Shown: positions 32,183 to 42,044 of the stretch, piece after piece
Numbering within the stretch: the first letter of the stretch is position 1
Layout: each line of letters opens with the position of its first letter
NCBI GenBank assembly: GCA_039105265.1
Contig: JAPFFF010000038.1
Coordinates: 1,302,001-1,366,000, forward strand
Origin: Tritrichomonas musculus
Lineage: Eukaryota; Parabasalia; Tritrichomonadida; Tritrichomonadidae
Direction of reading: 5' to 3'
Length of the DNA: 64,000 nucleotides
Translations under genes and position numbers: made by a program
Notes under the pieces: generated by a model
The model's database searches: none
What the model saw: the letters and a program-made list of their open reading frames with translations, nothing else
What the model was told of the DNA's origin: nothing

Positions 32183-34222
32183 ATGAAGCCTATTTCTCCA
32201 TTCATTACCATCAAACCAAAGAAAATGGAATTGATTTCAAATTTTCTATGCGACCAAGAAGAAGTTCTTTATGCATCTAAGACCCAATTTAATTTTCCAC
32301 CAATTCGAAATTTACCAGCTCAAAAAGGCTACCTTATTTTAACTTACGGCTTCATTTATTTGTTTACGAAAGAAAATAAAGAACCAAAATTACAAGAACA
32401 GATTTGTGTATTTAATTGCCAAGAAATAAAATTTATTAATGAAAAAGGAAAAAACATAAAGTCAGCTATTTTAATTAAAACAGATTCAGAACAAAATCTT
32501 TTTACCATTTTCAACGGGAAGAAAATGGAATCTTTTTACGAAAGTTTAATATTTTCAATTTTTATCATTACTAGCGGCTCATCAGCACATTTCACTTTAC
32601 CCAACTTAATACCAACAATTCCGCTAAAATCGTTTCCTGTTCAATTCTGCATATTAAAAAGATCATTATATTATATTCATTCTGATATGAAAAAACAAAA
32701 CATACCAAAAACAGCAATAGAAGCAGCCACTTATTTTGACAATCCATCAATTTACTTTAGAGGGCAATTACTCATAGATTCCAATTTTCACCCCAATAAT
32801 TTCAGTAATTATTACGGAAAAGCTATTGGCATTGAACCACAACTTTATGTTGTTGTCTTTTCCAATTTCAATGATGACTTCAATAACTTTCTTGAGTCAA
32901 TTCTAGAAAATTCCAAGCGAATCAATCAAATAAAATTTTCTGAGTATATTTCGTCGGCCCCAGTTTTCAACATAGAAAAAGTTACCAAGACTAATATAGC
33001 GACATTTCAATTTGTTAATTCAAATTTTTTCTTGGTAGAAAATTTTCTGAACGGTTGTTTAAACTGTCAATGTCATATAAAAAATATCAAATTGAATTCA
33101 ATCCAAATGCAAGAGAGTGATCTCATAAACACGCTTGATAACTTGAACAAAACCAAATGTTTTGATAATTTAACGTCTTTTAAACTTGTTAATATGAAAT
33201 TTGGTCAGTTTCCATTTGAAGTTTTCAATCAATTCTTACAATTGCACAAATCACTTAAATTACTGACAATTTCAAACATCGACATAGACGGAACGGCCAT
33301 TCTAAGTGAGATTTGTAAAGCACAACCAAATATATATGAATTACATTTGAATCAACTCAATTTTGAGAGCCCATTGAATTTTTCTGAAGATCAGAATTTT
33401 GTGAGCCTCCCTCAAAATATCGTGTTGCTTGACTTTTCACATTCGAGATTCAAGAACCTATCGTTAAAACCAATTTTTGAATTTGTCACATCACCTAAAA
33501 TCAACGCATCAAAATTGATGCTCAACATGAGTAACTTGGAGCCTAAAGACAACACTTTTGTTAACACGTTCAAGAGCCTTGATATGCAAAAGTGCCAGTC
33601 CAATATCGTTGACTTTAACTGGTCGGGCAATCACATCAGTGCTGATCTATTCAGCTTCATATCTTCTCAGAAACAGATTCAGTACCTTTCTTTGAACGAG
33701 CTGAATATTGAGAGACAAGGCAACTTTTTCAGTCACCTATTGAAAGCTTTGAGTGGATTGAATATTGTGGGCTTTGAAATTGGTTGTAGCACATTCACCC
33801 CAGAATTCATTAATCCTTTCTTGATGGCCTTAAAAGAGTTCGAGTCACTCCAGCACTTCGGCTTCCGTTGCCAGCCCGAGCAGAACGAAATTGCTGAGAA
33901 GGTTGCTGAGCTCATATCGTCCCTCTCAAATTTGAAAGAAGTGATAGTCGACATGCAAAAGTTGTCACCAGACGCGTACTTCAAAGTCGCTAGCGCCGTG
34001 GCTTACAACAAATCAATAGCAGCCTGCTCTTTCATGAATTGCGAAGTTGACAAAAAAGATCCAAAATTGATGGAAATAAGCATCGTGCTCAAAACTATTC
34101 AAAGTATGAAAATTCCTTCTACAATGGAGCAAAGAGCTTTATCTTCAGTTTTACATAAAAGGAAGGCTAATCTCAATCCAACAAATGCAAATGTAAATAA
34201 TGCAGATGTTAATGGAATTTAG
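32183..34222 (+). CDS. CARMIL-like protein: N-terminal PH-like domain plus leucine-rich repeats
   Basis: 679 residues. Residues ~15-130 resemble the PH-like domain of CARMIL proteins (LSNFLCDQEEVLYAS, then alternating beta strands ending ESFYESLIFSIF). Leucine-rich repeats of the ribonuclease-inhibitor type fill ~290-640, with spacing like LTSFKLVNMKFGQFPFEVF and VDFNWSGNHISADLFSFI. The C-terminal capping-protein-binding motif and Pro-rich tail of animal CARMILs were not seen; the end is short and polar. Members regulate actin capping and cortical actin in other eukaryotes. No signal peptide, so cytosolic. The last third (33.5-34.1 kb) is clearly richer in G+C than the first. No TCA-Y-W initiator is obvious within 25 nt of the ATG, so the start is less certain than for its neighbours. 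Confidence 0.8.
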   Translation: MKPISPFITIKPKKMELISNFLCDQEEVLYASKTQFNFPPIRNLPAQKGYLILTYGFIYLFTKENKEPKLQEQICVFNCQEIKFINEKGKNIKSAILIKTDSEQNLFTIFNGKKMESFYESLIFSIFIITSGSSAHFTLPNLIPTIPLKSFPVQFCILKRSLYYIHSDMKKQNIPKTAIEAATYFDNPSIYFRGQLLIDSNFHPNNFSNYYGKAIGIEPQLYVVVFSNFNDDFNNFLESILENSKRINQIKFSEYISSAPVFNIEKVTKTNIATFQFVNSNFFLVENFLNGCLNCQCHIKNIKLNSIQMQESDLINTLDNLNKTKCFDNLTSFKLVNMKFGQFPFEVFNQFLQLHKSLKLLTISNIDIDGTAILSEICKAQPNIYELHLNQLNFESPLNFSEDQNFVSLPQNIVLLDFSHSRFKNLSLKPIFEFVTSPKINASKLMLNMSNLEPKDNTFVNTFKSLDMQKCQSNIVDFNWSGNHISADLFSFISSQKQIQYLSLNELNIERQGNFFSHLLKALSGLNIVGFEIGCSTFTPEFINPFLMALKEFESLQHFGFRCQPEQNEIAEKVAELISSLSNLKEVIVDMQKLSPDAYFKVASAVAYNKSIAACSFMNCEVDKKDPKLMEISIVLKTIQSMKIPSTMEQRALSSVLHKRKANLNPTNANVNNADVNGI

Positions 34223-35748
34223 TAAATGAACAATGTTGCCATTTTTTTTCTATAATTTTTTTTATATTTCTGAGAGCTTTGAAAAAGTTGTTAGAATTCA
34301 ATGATCTTCAGAAAAAATATTTTGTAAATACTCAATATTTCAGAGGTGAGACTCTTTCATTCAAAAAAGTTTCTTCATTTTTCTCAAGTAATAAATCTTA
34401 TTCATTGATATGAGACAGAAGAAGTTGGATATCAACATGTTGATTGCTCCTTATATTATTGAAATTAATAATCAATAAGTAAAGCCATACATGATATTTT
34501 AACATTTTAAAAAATCAAGATGTCGAGAAAGAATCAAACTCTAAAAACTTGCAAAATGATGTAATTCTTCAAGGGTTTTTGTTTAGGATTTATTTATTCC
34601 AATTTTAATAGCAATATCAGAATAACTTAAAATCGAAGTCATTAAAATATTTTTCAATGAGAATATTTTAACAATATTGATGATATCATTGATTTTAAAT
34701 GGATTGAAGAATGAAAAATTGCCAATTTTATTTACAATATTTGCATAAGATAAAATAAATCATGATAAAAATTAAAATATTTGTCTTTTTAAAATTATAT
34801 TACTAATGATTTTAAAGCAAAAATTCTTTATCGGGTTAAGATAAATATAGATTAAAATAAACAAAAAAACGTTAAAATATTTTCAATATATCAGAATTTT
34901 CAATATATCATATTTCGTTTTCATATTCAAAAAGTTACAGCTATTTCAATTATTAAAAAATGCTTTTATCCAAGAATTGTTACTTAAATTAAGAAAAAAA
35001 CAACAATAAAGATGCAAATGAATATGATACCAATTGTTAAAGTTTGTTTATAAGTTAAAAAATTTTGGAATTTATAAATATCTAAATATAATAGTTTTTT
35101 TTATCCCTCTAAGCTACCATAACTAAATCATATATAGCGTTTTTTTGTTTTGCAAAATCTTCATGGTAATTATAATTATATACAAATAATAATGTAATTT
35201 TGTATTTGTTTAACAATCTTGTATTTATATGCATTTCTCATTTATTTCTTCTCATTTTTGGGTATACTAGCATTGCCAAAGATAAATCATTGCTTTTTCG
35301 TCATTTTTTAAAGGACCTACTTTTTCGCATTGAAAACGCCGCTGATTTTTTAATTCAATTTAGATTTCAAACCCATCGATAATCAATTGAATATTGAATA
35401 CCAAATTTTCTAATTTCTTTGAAAAAAACGCTTAAATAAATTACCGATTCATGCCAATCAAGATATTTTTCATGATAATTAATAAATAAAAAGAAATATC
35501 ATACAAAAGTATTACATCTCAATATCTCAATTGAAAAAAAACAGAAAAAATGAAATTCTAATATTCATATGGCCATGAAATTGAATTGAAATAATTTATA
35601 AGGGAATTTGCTAGAATGTTCAATATTAACAAAAACTAAATAATAATAAAAAATGATTATTTTTTAACTTTTTCAAATAAAAACAAAATAAACAAATATT
35701 TAAAAAGCAATAAAAAAGCGGTTTTTTTTGAGAAGGAAGGTAAAGTCT
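34223..35748. other. Intergenic, nothing recognised
   Basis: AT-rich DNA between two plus-strand genes. A 60-codon frame near 35200 shows no family signal or initiator. No inverted repeat longer than a dozen bases was noticed. Confidence 0.5.
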
Positions 35749-35753
35749 TCACT
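35749..35753 (+). promoter_or_regulatory. Initiator of the C2/EF-hand gene
   Basis: TCACT matches TCA-Y-W. The A at 35751 gives an 11-nt 5' UTR to the ATG at 35762, typical of trichomonads. Confidence 0.65.
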
Positions 35754-35761
35754 TTTATAAA

Positions 35762-36670
35762 ATGATTCTTCATGTAAGGGCCATCGAAGCTAGAGATTTA
35801 CCAAAAATGGACGTTATTGGTAAAGTTGATGCATATCTTAAGTTCAAATTAAGTTCTGATCTAGAACACAAGCAAAAAACGCACGTTATAAAGAAAAATT
35901 ACAATCCAGTTTGGAATGAAGAATTTCATTTCAAAGTTGATCCATCTAAGAACGAGGTCCTTCATGCCGAACTTTATGACTGGGACAAAGTATCTGCAAA
36001 TGATCTAATATCAACACATGACTTCGAAATCAGTTCATTCCAGCCAGGAAGAGTTATTGAGATCTGGGAAACGTTCTTCCCTGCACCTAAGGTTCATAAG
36101 CCAGGACGTGTTCATTTAGTTTTCCATTTAGCTAATGAAGGCGATGAACCATTTGTTGAGAAATTCGTAGCTGATCGTGGAGCTACAACAGATTTACTCA
36201 TTTCTCCACTTACTGAAGATGAAATGCAAGAAGCCCGCCAAAAGTTTACAATTATTGATACAAACAGAAACGGAGTCCTTGAAGAAAGCGAGCTTGACAG
36301 CTACTTCCGTCAAGAAAAACGTGAACTTCAATGCTTCTCCAAATTAATTTGTGAAATATATGGAACTGATGGCCAAGTTAGCGTTGATCAATTCTTCCAA
36401 TTCTACAAATCATTGGCTGCTGATAGAAACAGCGATGAATTCATTGGTCGCCACATCTTCGATTATATTGATACAGATCATAGCGGAACAATTGAAGCCA
36501 AAGAATTCCAAAAAGTTGTCGATTTGATTAAAATCCCTGACGGATTCAAATATGAAACAATTGATCGTGTTGATGTCATGAATTATGAACAATTTTCTGA
36601 TCATTTCTACACACTTTTGAGAATGGCTTGGCGTGGATTGATTAGACCAAACTCTGTTCCTAAGTTTTAG
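35762..36670 (+). CDS. C2 domain plus EF-hand calcium-binding protein
   Basis: 302 residues. A C2 domain spans ~1-125 with all five usual calcium ligands in place: Asp17, Asp23, Asp73, Asp75 and Asp81, plus the NPVWNEEF core at 48-55. Two complete EF-hand loops follow, Asp166-Glu177 (DTNRNGVLEESE) and Asp237-Glu248 (DTDHSGTIEAKE), with a weak, incomplete one near 202-213 (TDGQVSVDQF). The layout suggests calcium-dependent binding to acidic phospholipid membranes by C2 and a calcium sensor in the C-terminal half. There is no signal peptide or membrane segment. Codon use is less AT-rich than the flanks, as expected for a well-expressed gene. The exact partner is unknown. Confidence 0.92.
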   Translation: MILHVRAIEARDLPKMDVIGKVDAYLKFKLSSDLEHKQKTHVIKKNYNPVWNEEFHFKVDPSKNEVLHAELYDWDKVSANDLISTHDFEISSFQPGRVIEIWETFFPAPKVHKPGRVHLVFHLANEGDEPFVEKFVADRGATTDLLISPLTEDEMQEARQKFTIIDTNRNGVLEESELDSYFRQEKRELQCFSKLICEIYGTDGQVSVDQFFQFYKSLAADRNSDEFIGRHIFDYIDTDHSGTIEAKEFQKVVDLIKIPDGFKYETIDRVDVMNYEQFSDHFYTLLRMAWRGLIRPNSVPKF

Positions 36671-38577
36671 GCTATATATCATTTCTTTATCTTAATGATA
36701 AACCAAAAAAATATTTTATTTTTTATTTTTATATTCCATCACGAGTTTTTTTTTGATTTTCTTTTTTGTTCTCTCAATGACTTTCTGAAAATCGTCTTGT
36801 TTTTTTTTTTTATCAAATTATTTGATATTTTAATATTTGTAATCTGTGATGTTTTGACTTTTCAAAACAAATTTTTGATATTTTATAATCTATTTTTGTT
36901 TAAATAAATGCTTTTTTCTATCTAAATTATAAAATTTGTTTATTTAAAAAAAATGAATAATAATTTGTGACATTCAAAAAGTTGAATACTGTTTTGTGAC
37001 AAATTCAGAAGAATTAACAGTTTGAATTGTAAAGTTTTTTTTAATCAAAAAGAACCTTTTTTTACAGCTTTTTTTATATATTAAAACAATTTTGGAATAA
37101 TATTTTGGATTTTGTCATAGGGAAATAATTAATTCACATTTTTGATGAAAATGGTTTTATATATATAAATATGTTTTTATTTTGTTTTTATTTTTTATGT
37201 TTAGAGTTGTATTAAAGGATTTATTTTCAACATGACTTTGATTTGGAATTAATATTTTTTGAAATGGAATATCCCAATCCATTCAAAATTTTCATTATGT
37301 CATGAATTAGTATAGATTTTTAGAGACCTCACCAATAATTGGTATGCAGAAAACCATAAATAGTTAAATTTTAATATTTATTTATCAATAAATATATGAT
37401 CTAGGCAAATCTCATTTTTTCATGGATTCATCGAAATATTAAATTTTTTAATAGATTAGAATATTCAGAAATCTTTCTAATTTTCTATTACAATGCTTGA
37501 TTATTCGTTTTAATTTAAATTATAATGACTTATTTTATATTTTTATATATATCTGGTTAATAAAAATGTATGTATATACAAAGTTAGATCAAACTTTTTT
37601 TTCCTCTCCAGATTGTTCTTTGATATATACATTTATTATTTGATAACAAGTATTTATAATATTCCAATACTTATTTAGGACAAAAACAAAACAAATTTAC
37701 TTAGAACTTGGGCAAATTTTTGAAAGAAAAACTTTTTGAAAAAATCAAAAATAAACAAAGAGAAGCAAATCCGAAAAAAGTTACTCTCTAATTTATTAAT
37801 TAGTGATTATTGAACATTTTTAAGTCGCCAATTCTTGATAGCTCATTGAACTAGATAAAAATGCCGAAATATTTGGAATCTTTCAAAGCAATTTCTTTAC
37901 GATTTAAACGACGATATTAATTTATGACATATTATCACATATTTATATATATATTCAGCAAATCAATGAAAAAGATAGTATAAATAGAAAACAACAGAAA
38001 CTTGACATTTTAATTCTAATCTTGAATTTCAATGATTTTTGGAAAGTATAAGGAATCATTTAAATAATCTTTATCGCTTTTTTTATTTCATTATGCTGGC
38101 TTCTAAATGTCATTTTTTTTTTTTTTTTATATTTTTATTTTATAATTTATTGATGAACCAAATATTTTAAATGCTCAATACTTATTTAATTTTTCTTTAA
38201 GATACCTTCGATTTTTGCATTCAATTGTTTTTGTTATTGATTATGCCATTGAGTTGTATACTTTATATATTTTGGTTTGGTCAAGCTTTAGTTCATTTTT
38301 TTCAATCATTTCGAATTTGGCTATGATTATTTTTTTAATGCTCAATTGTTTTTTCATTTAGCTAATCAAATTGAAATTGATTGTTTTTGGCATATTTTTA
38401 ATGATTATAGATCACAGTTTTTTTCAATAAAGAAAATTATCTTGTTTTCATGTAAACAATCCAATTTGACTATATATTGAGAGATGAAAGAATACATTTT
38501 ATATATATTCGTTTATATTTCTATGATTTTTTTTTGCCATAAATATTTAATTGAAAAAGTAAAAAAAAATTCAGTAG
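36671..38577. other. Intergenic, nothing recognised
   Basis: AT-rich with T-runs. Several short frames occur but none has family wording or an initiator. Confidence 0.5.
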
Positions 38578-38786
38578 AAATTTTGCAAGCGAAATTGTGC
38601 CTGAGCTTTTTGAAAGAACTAATAGAAAAAATTATAAGAAAGAGACGAATAATACTTACTGAGACTATTCATTTTTTTTAAAAATGTATCTTTTTATTGC
38701 ACATAATTTAAACCACCCTTCTTCTTGATGCATCAATTTTTTTTATTTTCTTTCAAATCGTACTCACAATTTCGCTTGCAAAAATT
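38578..38786. repeat. Short inverted-repeat element
   Basis: TTTTGCAAGCGAAATTGTG at about 38580 is mirrored by CACAATTTCGCTTGCAAAA at about 38765, and GAAAGAA/TTCTTTC continues the match inward. The whole is about 210 bp with no gene. It may be a MITE; target duplication was not resolved. Confidence 0.65.
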
Positions 38787-38861
38787 AAATTCAAAAATTA
38801 AAATTGTCTTATTTTGTTTTCAATTATTAATTTTGTCATAAAATTTGTTGTATAAATCAGT

Positions 38862-39390
38862 TTAAGTGAATGGTTCAGGCTCAGGGAATTCAATTCCATG
38901 CTCTTTGCCAAGCTTGAAGCACTTTATCATCCAAGCCATGTTTCGACCAAGAGATCCCATTGTTTGCATACCTTCGCGATCTTCTTTTTGTTCTTTAGGC
39001 ATCATCCCATGCGTCTCATTCCAATATTTGAGACGGCGATGACACGCGTTAACAACAACTGCAGCTGGCTTGACAGCACCTTTTCTCTCGAAATAAGCAA
39101 AGAATACATGGTTCATGAACGATATGATTTGCTCACTTTGGCCTGCAATATCGAGAGATATCCATCGAAGTTTTTGTCATTGTTTAATTTAACGAAATTC
39201 ATTGACATTTATCATTCTTGTATTTTTTTACAAAAGTTTTTGTAAAAAAATACAATTGGCTTTGATCCAAGATGGAAAATTTCGGTTTTGATTCCATTTT
39301 CATTTATTGTTTTGGCAACTTCGTTCAGTGCATGAAATACCGAGTTCGTTTTCATGTGCACTTCCAATGATTAAAACAAAAGACTTTTTT
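38862..39390 (-). pseudogene. Decayed NADPH-dependent FMN reductase / iron-sulfur flavoprotein gene
   Basis: The C-terminal 84 codons are open and read like the flavodoxin-fold FMN reductase family: SFMNHVFFAYF, KPAAVVVNACHRR, then TMGSLGRNMAWMIKCF. Upstream pieces in other frames give the start of the same family (SFVLIIGS, ALNEVAKTINENGIKTEIFH, GSKPI). Together the pieces cover most of a ~180-210 residue protein, but at least three frame changes and in-frame stops separate them, and the Cys-rich segment after GSKPI is unrecognisable. A small palindrome TTTACAAAAGTTTTTGTAAA at about 39228 lies at the damaged spot. Intact relatives reduce flavin or quinone-type substrates in trichomonads. This copy is a host pseudogene. 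Confidence 0.8.
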
Positions 39391-39592
39391 AAAAAATGAT
39401 GAAAAACAAAATTCAAAAGACTTTTTTTTTTTTTTTCAGTATAAAAATCGTATTTATTGAAATTTCAATATATATGACCAAATATACTATCAATTTTTCT
39501 GAAATATTTTTTAATTTGAAATCAGATCTTTTAAATATGTTGTTTTGTCTTGTTTTGGCTCTGATATAATATATTGAAAAATACATTTCATT

Positions 39593-41746
39593 TTATTGAG
39601 AATCTTTAATCATTTTTTCAACTTTTGAAATAATATAATTGATATCTATACCATGAAGAACAGATTTTAACCAATTGATTGCTTTTTCCTCAATCATGCA
39701 CCAAACATCTTTTGATTCAGGTGATTTAATATGTAGAGCAGAAACAGCAATAATTGTCGCAATACATCTCTTATGTAATTTCAAATCATCAATTTTGATT
39801 TCTGGAATATCATTAATTTCAATCCCTATGATTGAATTGATTTCATTTAAATTCTCCCAATATCCAATGATATTCTGTAATCTGATCAAACTCATATAAT
39901 CAAATCCGTTTCTGGTTTTATGTTGTATTTCTGATAATCGATTTGTTTCCACTGCTGAATTTGAAGATTTTTTCTTTTGGTTTGGATTTTTTTGAATTGT
40001 GAATTCAATATCATTTTTGCTCTCGCTTGGTGCAACTTGTGAACGACCAACTACTCTGTTGGTGAATCTAGACATACTTATCACAGCATAGCAAGTATAT
40101 TTGGATAAAACCATGCCAGTAGTACTCCAAAATGTGCATTTTAGCATGTCTTCATTCGATATTTCTGAGAGATATTCATATTGTTGCAGCAATGTGAAAT
40201 AGAAGAGGTGACTATTTGTCATTCTATCAAAAAAAGCTTGATTTGCATCAAAGTTGATAATGTTACTAACGTGTAAATTTATTGTTTCTGACCCGTATTT
40301 CCCTCTAATAAACACGCCATTATCTTTTATATTTTGCATTGCATTTGGCCGATTCGCTATTAAATAAATAAAGCCAGCTCCTTTGTTATTTATGTTGTTG
40401 ATTGGAGCTATTTCATACGAGCCTTTTTCTAACCCAGGAACTTCAATTTCTAATGATGACAAAGGAGGTGAAATTGAGGATTGTAATAATGGAATTACTT
40501 TTTCTGTTATCATGTCTCCTTCTTGAACAAAATCGCATTTTCCACCAGTGAAATTTGCTACACTTTCAACAAGTGCTGCATCGCATCCTCTTCCAATTCC
40601 AACAGAAAAGCATCGATTTTCGTTTGCATTTTTCATGACCAGATCAATAACTTGTTCTGTATTAGGAACTTCGCCATCCGTCAAAATGAATACTTGGCGT
40701 TGTCCATGCGAGCATTTGCAATGGAATAAATCTGAAAGTGGAGTAAAAATATTGGTCCCTTTCAAATCTGCTTCAAGCTTGGCTGCACACTGAATTCCCA
40801 ACTGTGCCGTTTTTTCATCATATTGAAGAGAATCTGGGAAAAGTTTTGTGTAAGTTGAGCCAAAGCGAATTACATTAAAGAAACAGTTTGGCGGAAGAGA
40901 TCTTATAAAAACTTCAAGGCATTCAGAAGCTCTTTTTATAGACATGTCTTTCATTGATCCACTACAATCAACTAGAAAAACAAACTCTTTATTCCGATCA
41001 TTTGTGATTGGCAAGTTTGGAACAAGGGAGATAGCGCAAAATGAATTATATTCATTTATTATGCAGCTTTGAATTGGCTGAACTGTTTCAAAATTCAAAA
41101 TAAGTGACTTTTGGCTCATTGCTTTGGTATTCATAATCGTGTAAGATTTATCTGCTCCATTAAAAACACCAGATTTAAAGTTGGACCATATCTTTGAAAT
41201 TTGTGGAGTATCAAAATTTTGTAATTTGAAAGAAAAATTTGGTGAATTGCTAATTGAACTCCCTGATGATCCTTTTGGCGTGTATATATCAAATGGAAAT
41301 TTAAGGAAAAATGAATTTTCTTTGGTTAACTGGGCACTCATTGTTATAGAAAGATAAACTTCACAATTTCTATTGGGAGGCACATTTCCTAATGCTATTT
41401 GTGTGATTCCATTCTCTTTCTTGGTTGAAAAAATAGTAAATTTCTTTTTGTTCACATTTTTTTGGTCTTTTATCCTTTTGCATTGTTTAGATATAAGGTG
41501 TGGGCAAATAGGCTTGTTATTAACATAAAAACTTAATCCATTCAAGCATGTTTTTAAGTCATTTGGGAAAAAATAATGAACTTCAGCTGATTTTACTTCA
41601 GAATGAGAAAAAATTTGTTTGATTTGGAAATTAAATAATAAACCAATCTGCTTTCCAATGATATCCAATGATATACTCTCCATTTCAACTAAAGAATCAT
41701 TTTTACGTATAAAGCATCCATTGATTGTTTTTCTTGATAAGTCCAT
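39593..41746 (-). CDS. VIT and von Willebrand factor A domain protein
   Basis: 717 residues from the ATG at 41746. The frame stays open to 42037, but the extra 97 codons are low-complexity and a TCACA initiator lies 22 nt before the chosen ATG. A VIT domain spans ~1-150 (ALGNVPPNRNCEVYLS is a typical VIT strand). The VWA domain spans ~250-430 with an intact MIDAS, Asp260-Cys-Ser-Gly-Ser264, followed by the Thr of the GTN segment and the ILTDGEVPN strand. The C-terminal ~200 residues are helical. The layout matches inter-alpha-trypsin-inhibitor heavy-chain-like and PARP4-like VIT/VWA proteins, which are numerous in protists and usually cytosolic. No signal peptide. Likely a metal-dependent protein-interaction module; partner unknown. 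Confidence 0.88.
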   Translation of the reverse strand: MDLSRKTINGCFIRKNDSLVEMESISLDIIGKQIGLLFNFQIKQIFSHSEVKSAEVHYFFPNDLKTCLNGLSFYVNNKPICPHLISKQCKRIKDQKNVNKKKFTIFSTKKENGITQIALGNVPPNRNCEVYLSITMSAQLTKENSFFLKFPFDIYTPKGSSGSSISNSPNFSFKLQNFDTPQISKIWSNFKSGVFNGADKSYTIMNTKAMSQKSLILNFETVQPIQSCIINEYNSFCAISLVPNLPITNDRNKEFVFLVDCSGSMKDMSIKRASECLEVFIRSLPPNCFFNVIRFGSTYTKLFPDSLQYDEKTAQLGIQCAAKLEADLKGTNIFTPLSDLFHCKCSHGQRQVFILTDGEVPNTEQVIDLVMKNANENRCFSVGIGRGCDAALVESVANFTGGKCDFVQEGDMITEKVIPLLQSSISPPLSSLEIEVPGLEKGSYEIAPINNINNKGAGFIYLIANRPNAMQNIKDNGVFIRGKYGSETINLHVSNIINFDANQAFFDRMTNSHLFYFTLLQQYEYLSEISNEDMLKCTFWSTTGMVLSKYTCYAVISMSRFTNRVVGRSQVAPSESKNDIEFTIQKNPNQKKKSSNSAVETNRLSEIQHKTRNGFDYMSLIRLQNIIGYWENLNEINSIIGIEINDIPEIKIDDLKLHKRCIATIIAVSALHIKSPESKDVWCMIEEKAINWLKSVLHGIDINYIISKVEKMIKDSQ

Positions 41747-41765
41747 TTTGTATCTTTGATTAAAA

Positions 41766-41770
41766 TGTGA
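41766..41770 (-). promoter_or_regulatory. Initiator of the VIT/VWA gene
   Basis: TCACA on the minus strand fits TCA-Y-W and decides the start at 41746. Confidence 0.5.
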
Positions 41771-42044
41771 AGCGAATAAATTGTTAAGATGTTGAAAATT
41801 CAAATGAGATTTGAAAAAAAAAAAAATTGTTTGGATGTTGGGAATAGGTGAGCTAACCCTTTCAATATTTGAATAGATCATTCTCTGAAAAAGTTTATTA
41901 TGGAAAAAAATAAAAAACTCAAAAAGGGCTGGTATAATTGTCCACCAAAATTTTGGCTGAATATAAACCATTGAAAAAGAAACTCTTTTTTTCAGAGCCC
42001 TAATGCACTGTTTTTTTAATATAAAACTGATTATCATTTCAGAA

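Noticed and set aside
35200-35382. 60-codon plus-strand frame
   Set aside because: No initiator, no family similarity and AT-rich hydrophobic composition as in random intergenic DNA.
41747-42037. 97-codon N-terminal extension of the VIT/VWA protein
   Set aside because: Low-complexity hydrophobic sequence; a TCACA initiator and the start of the VIT domain favour the ATG at 41746.
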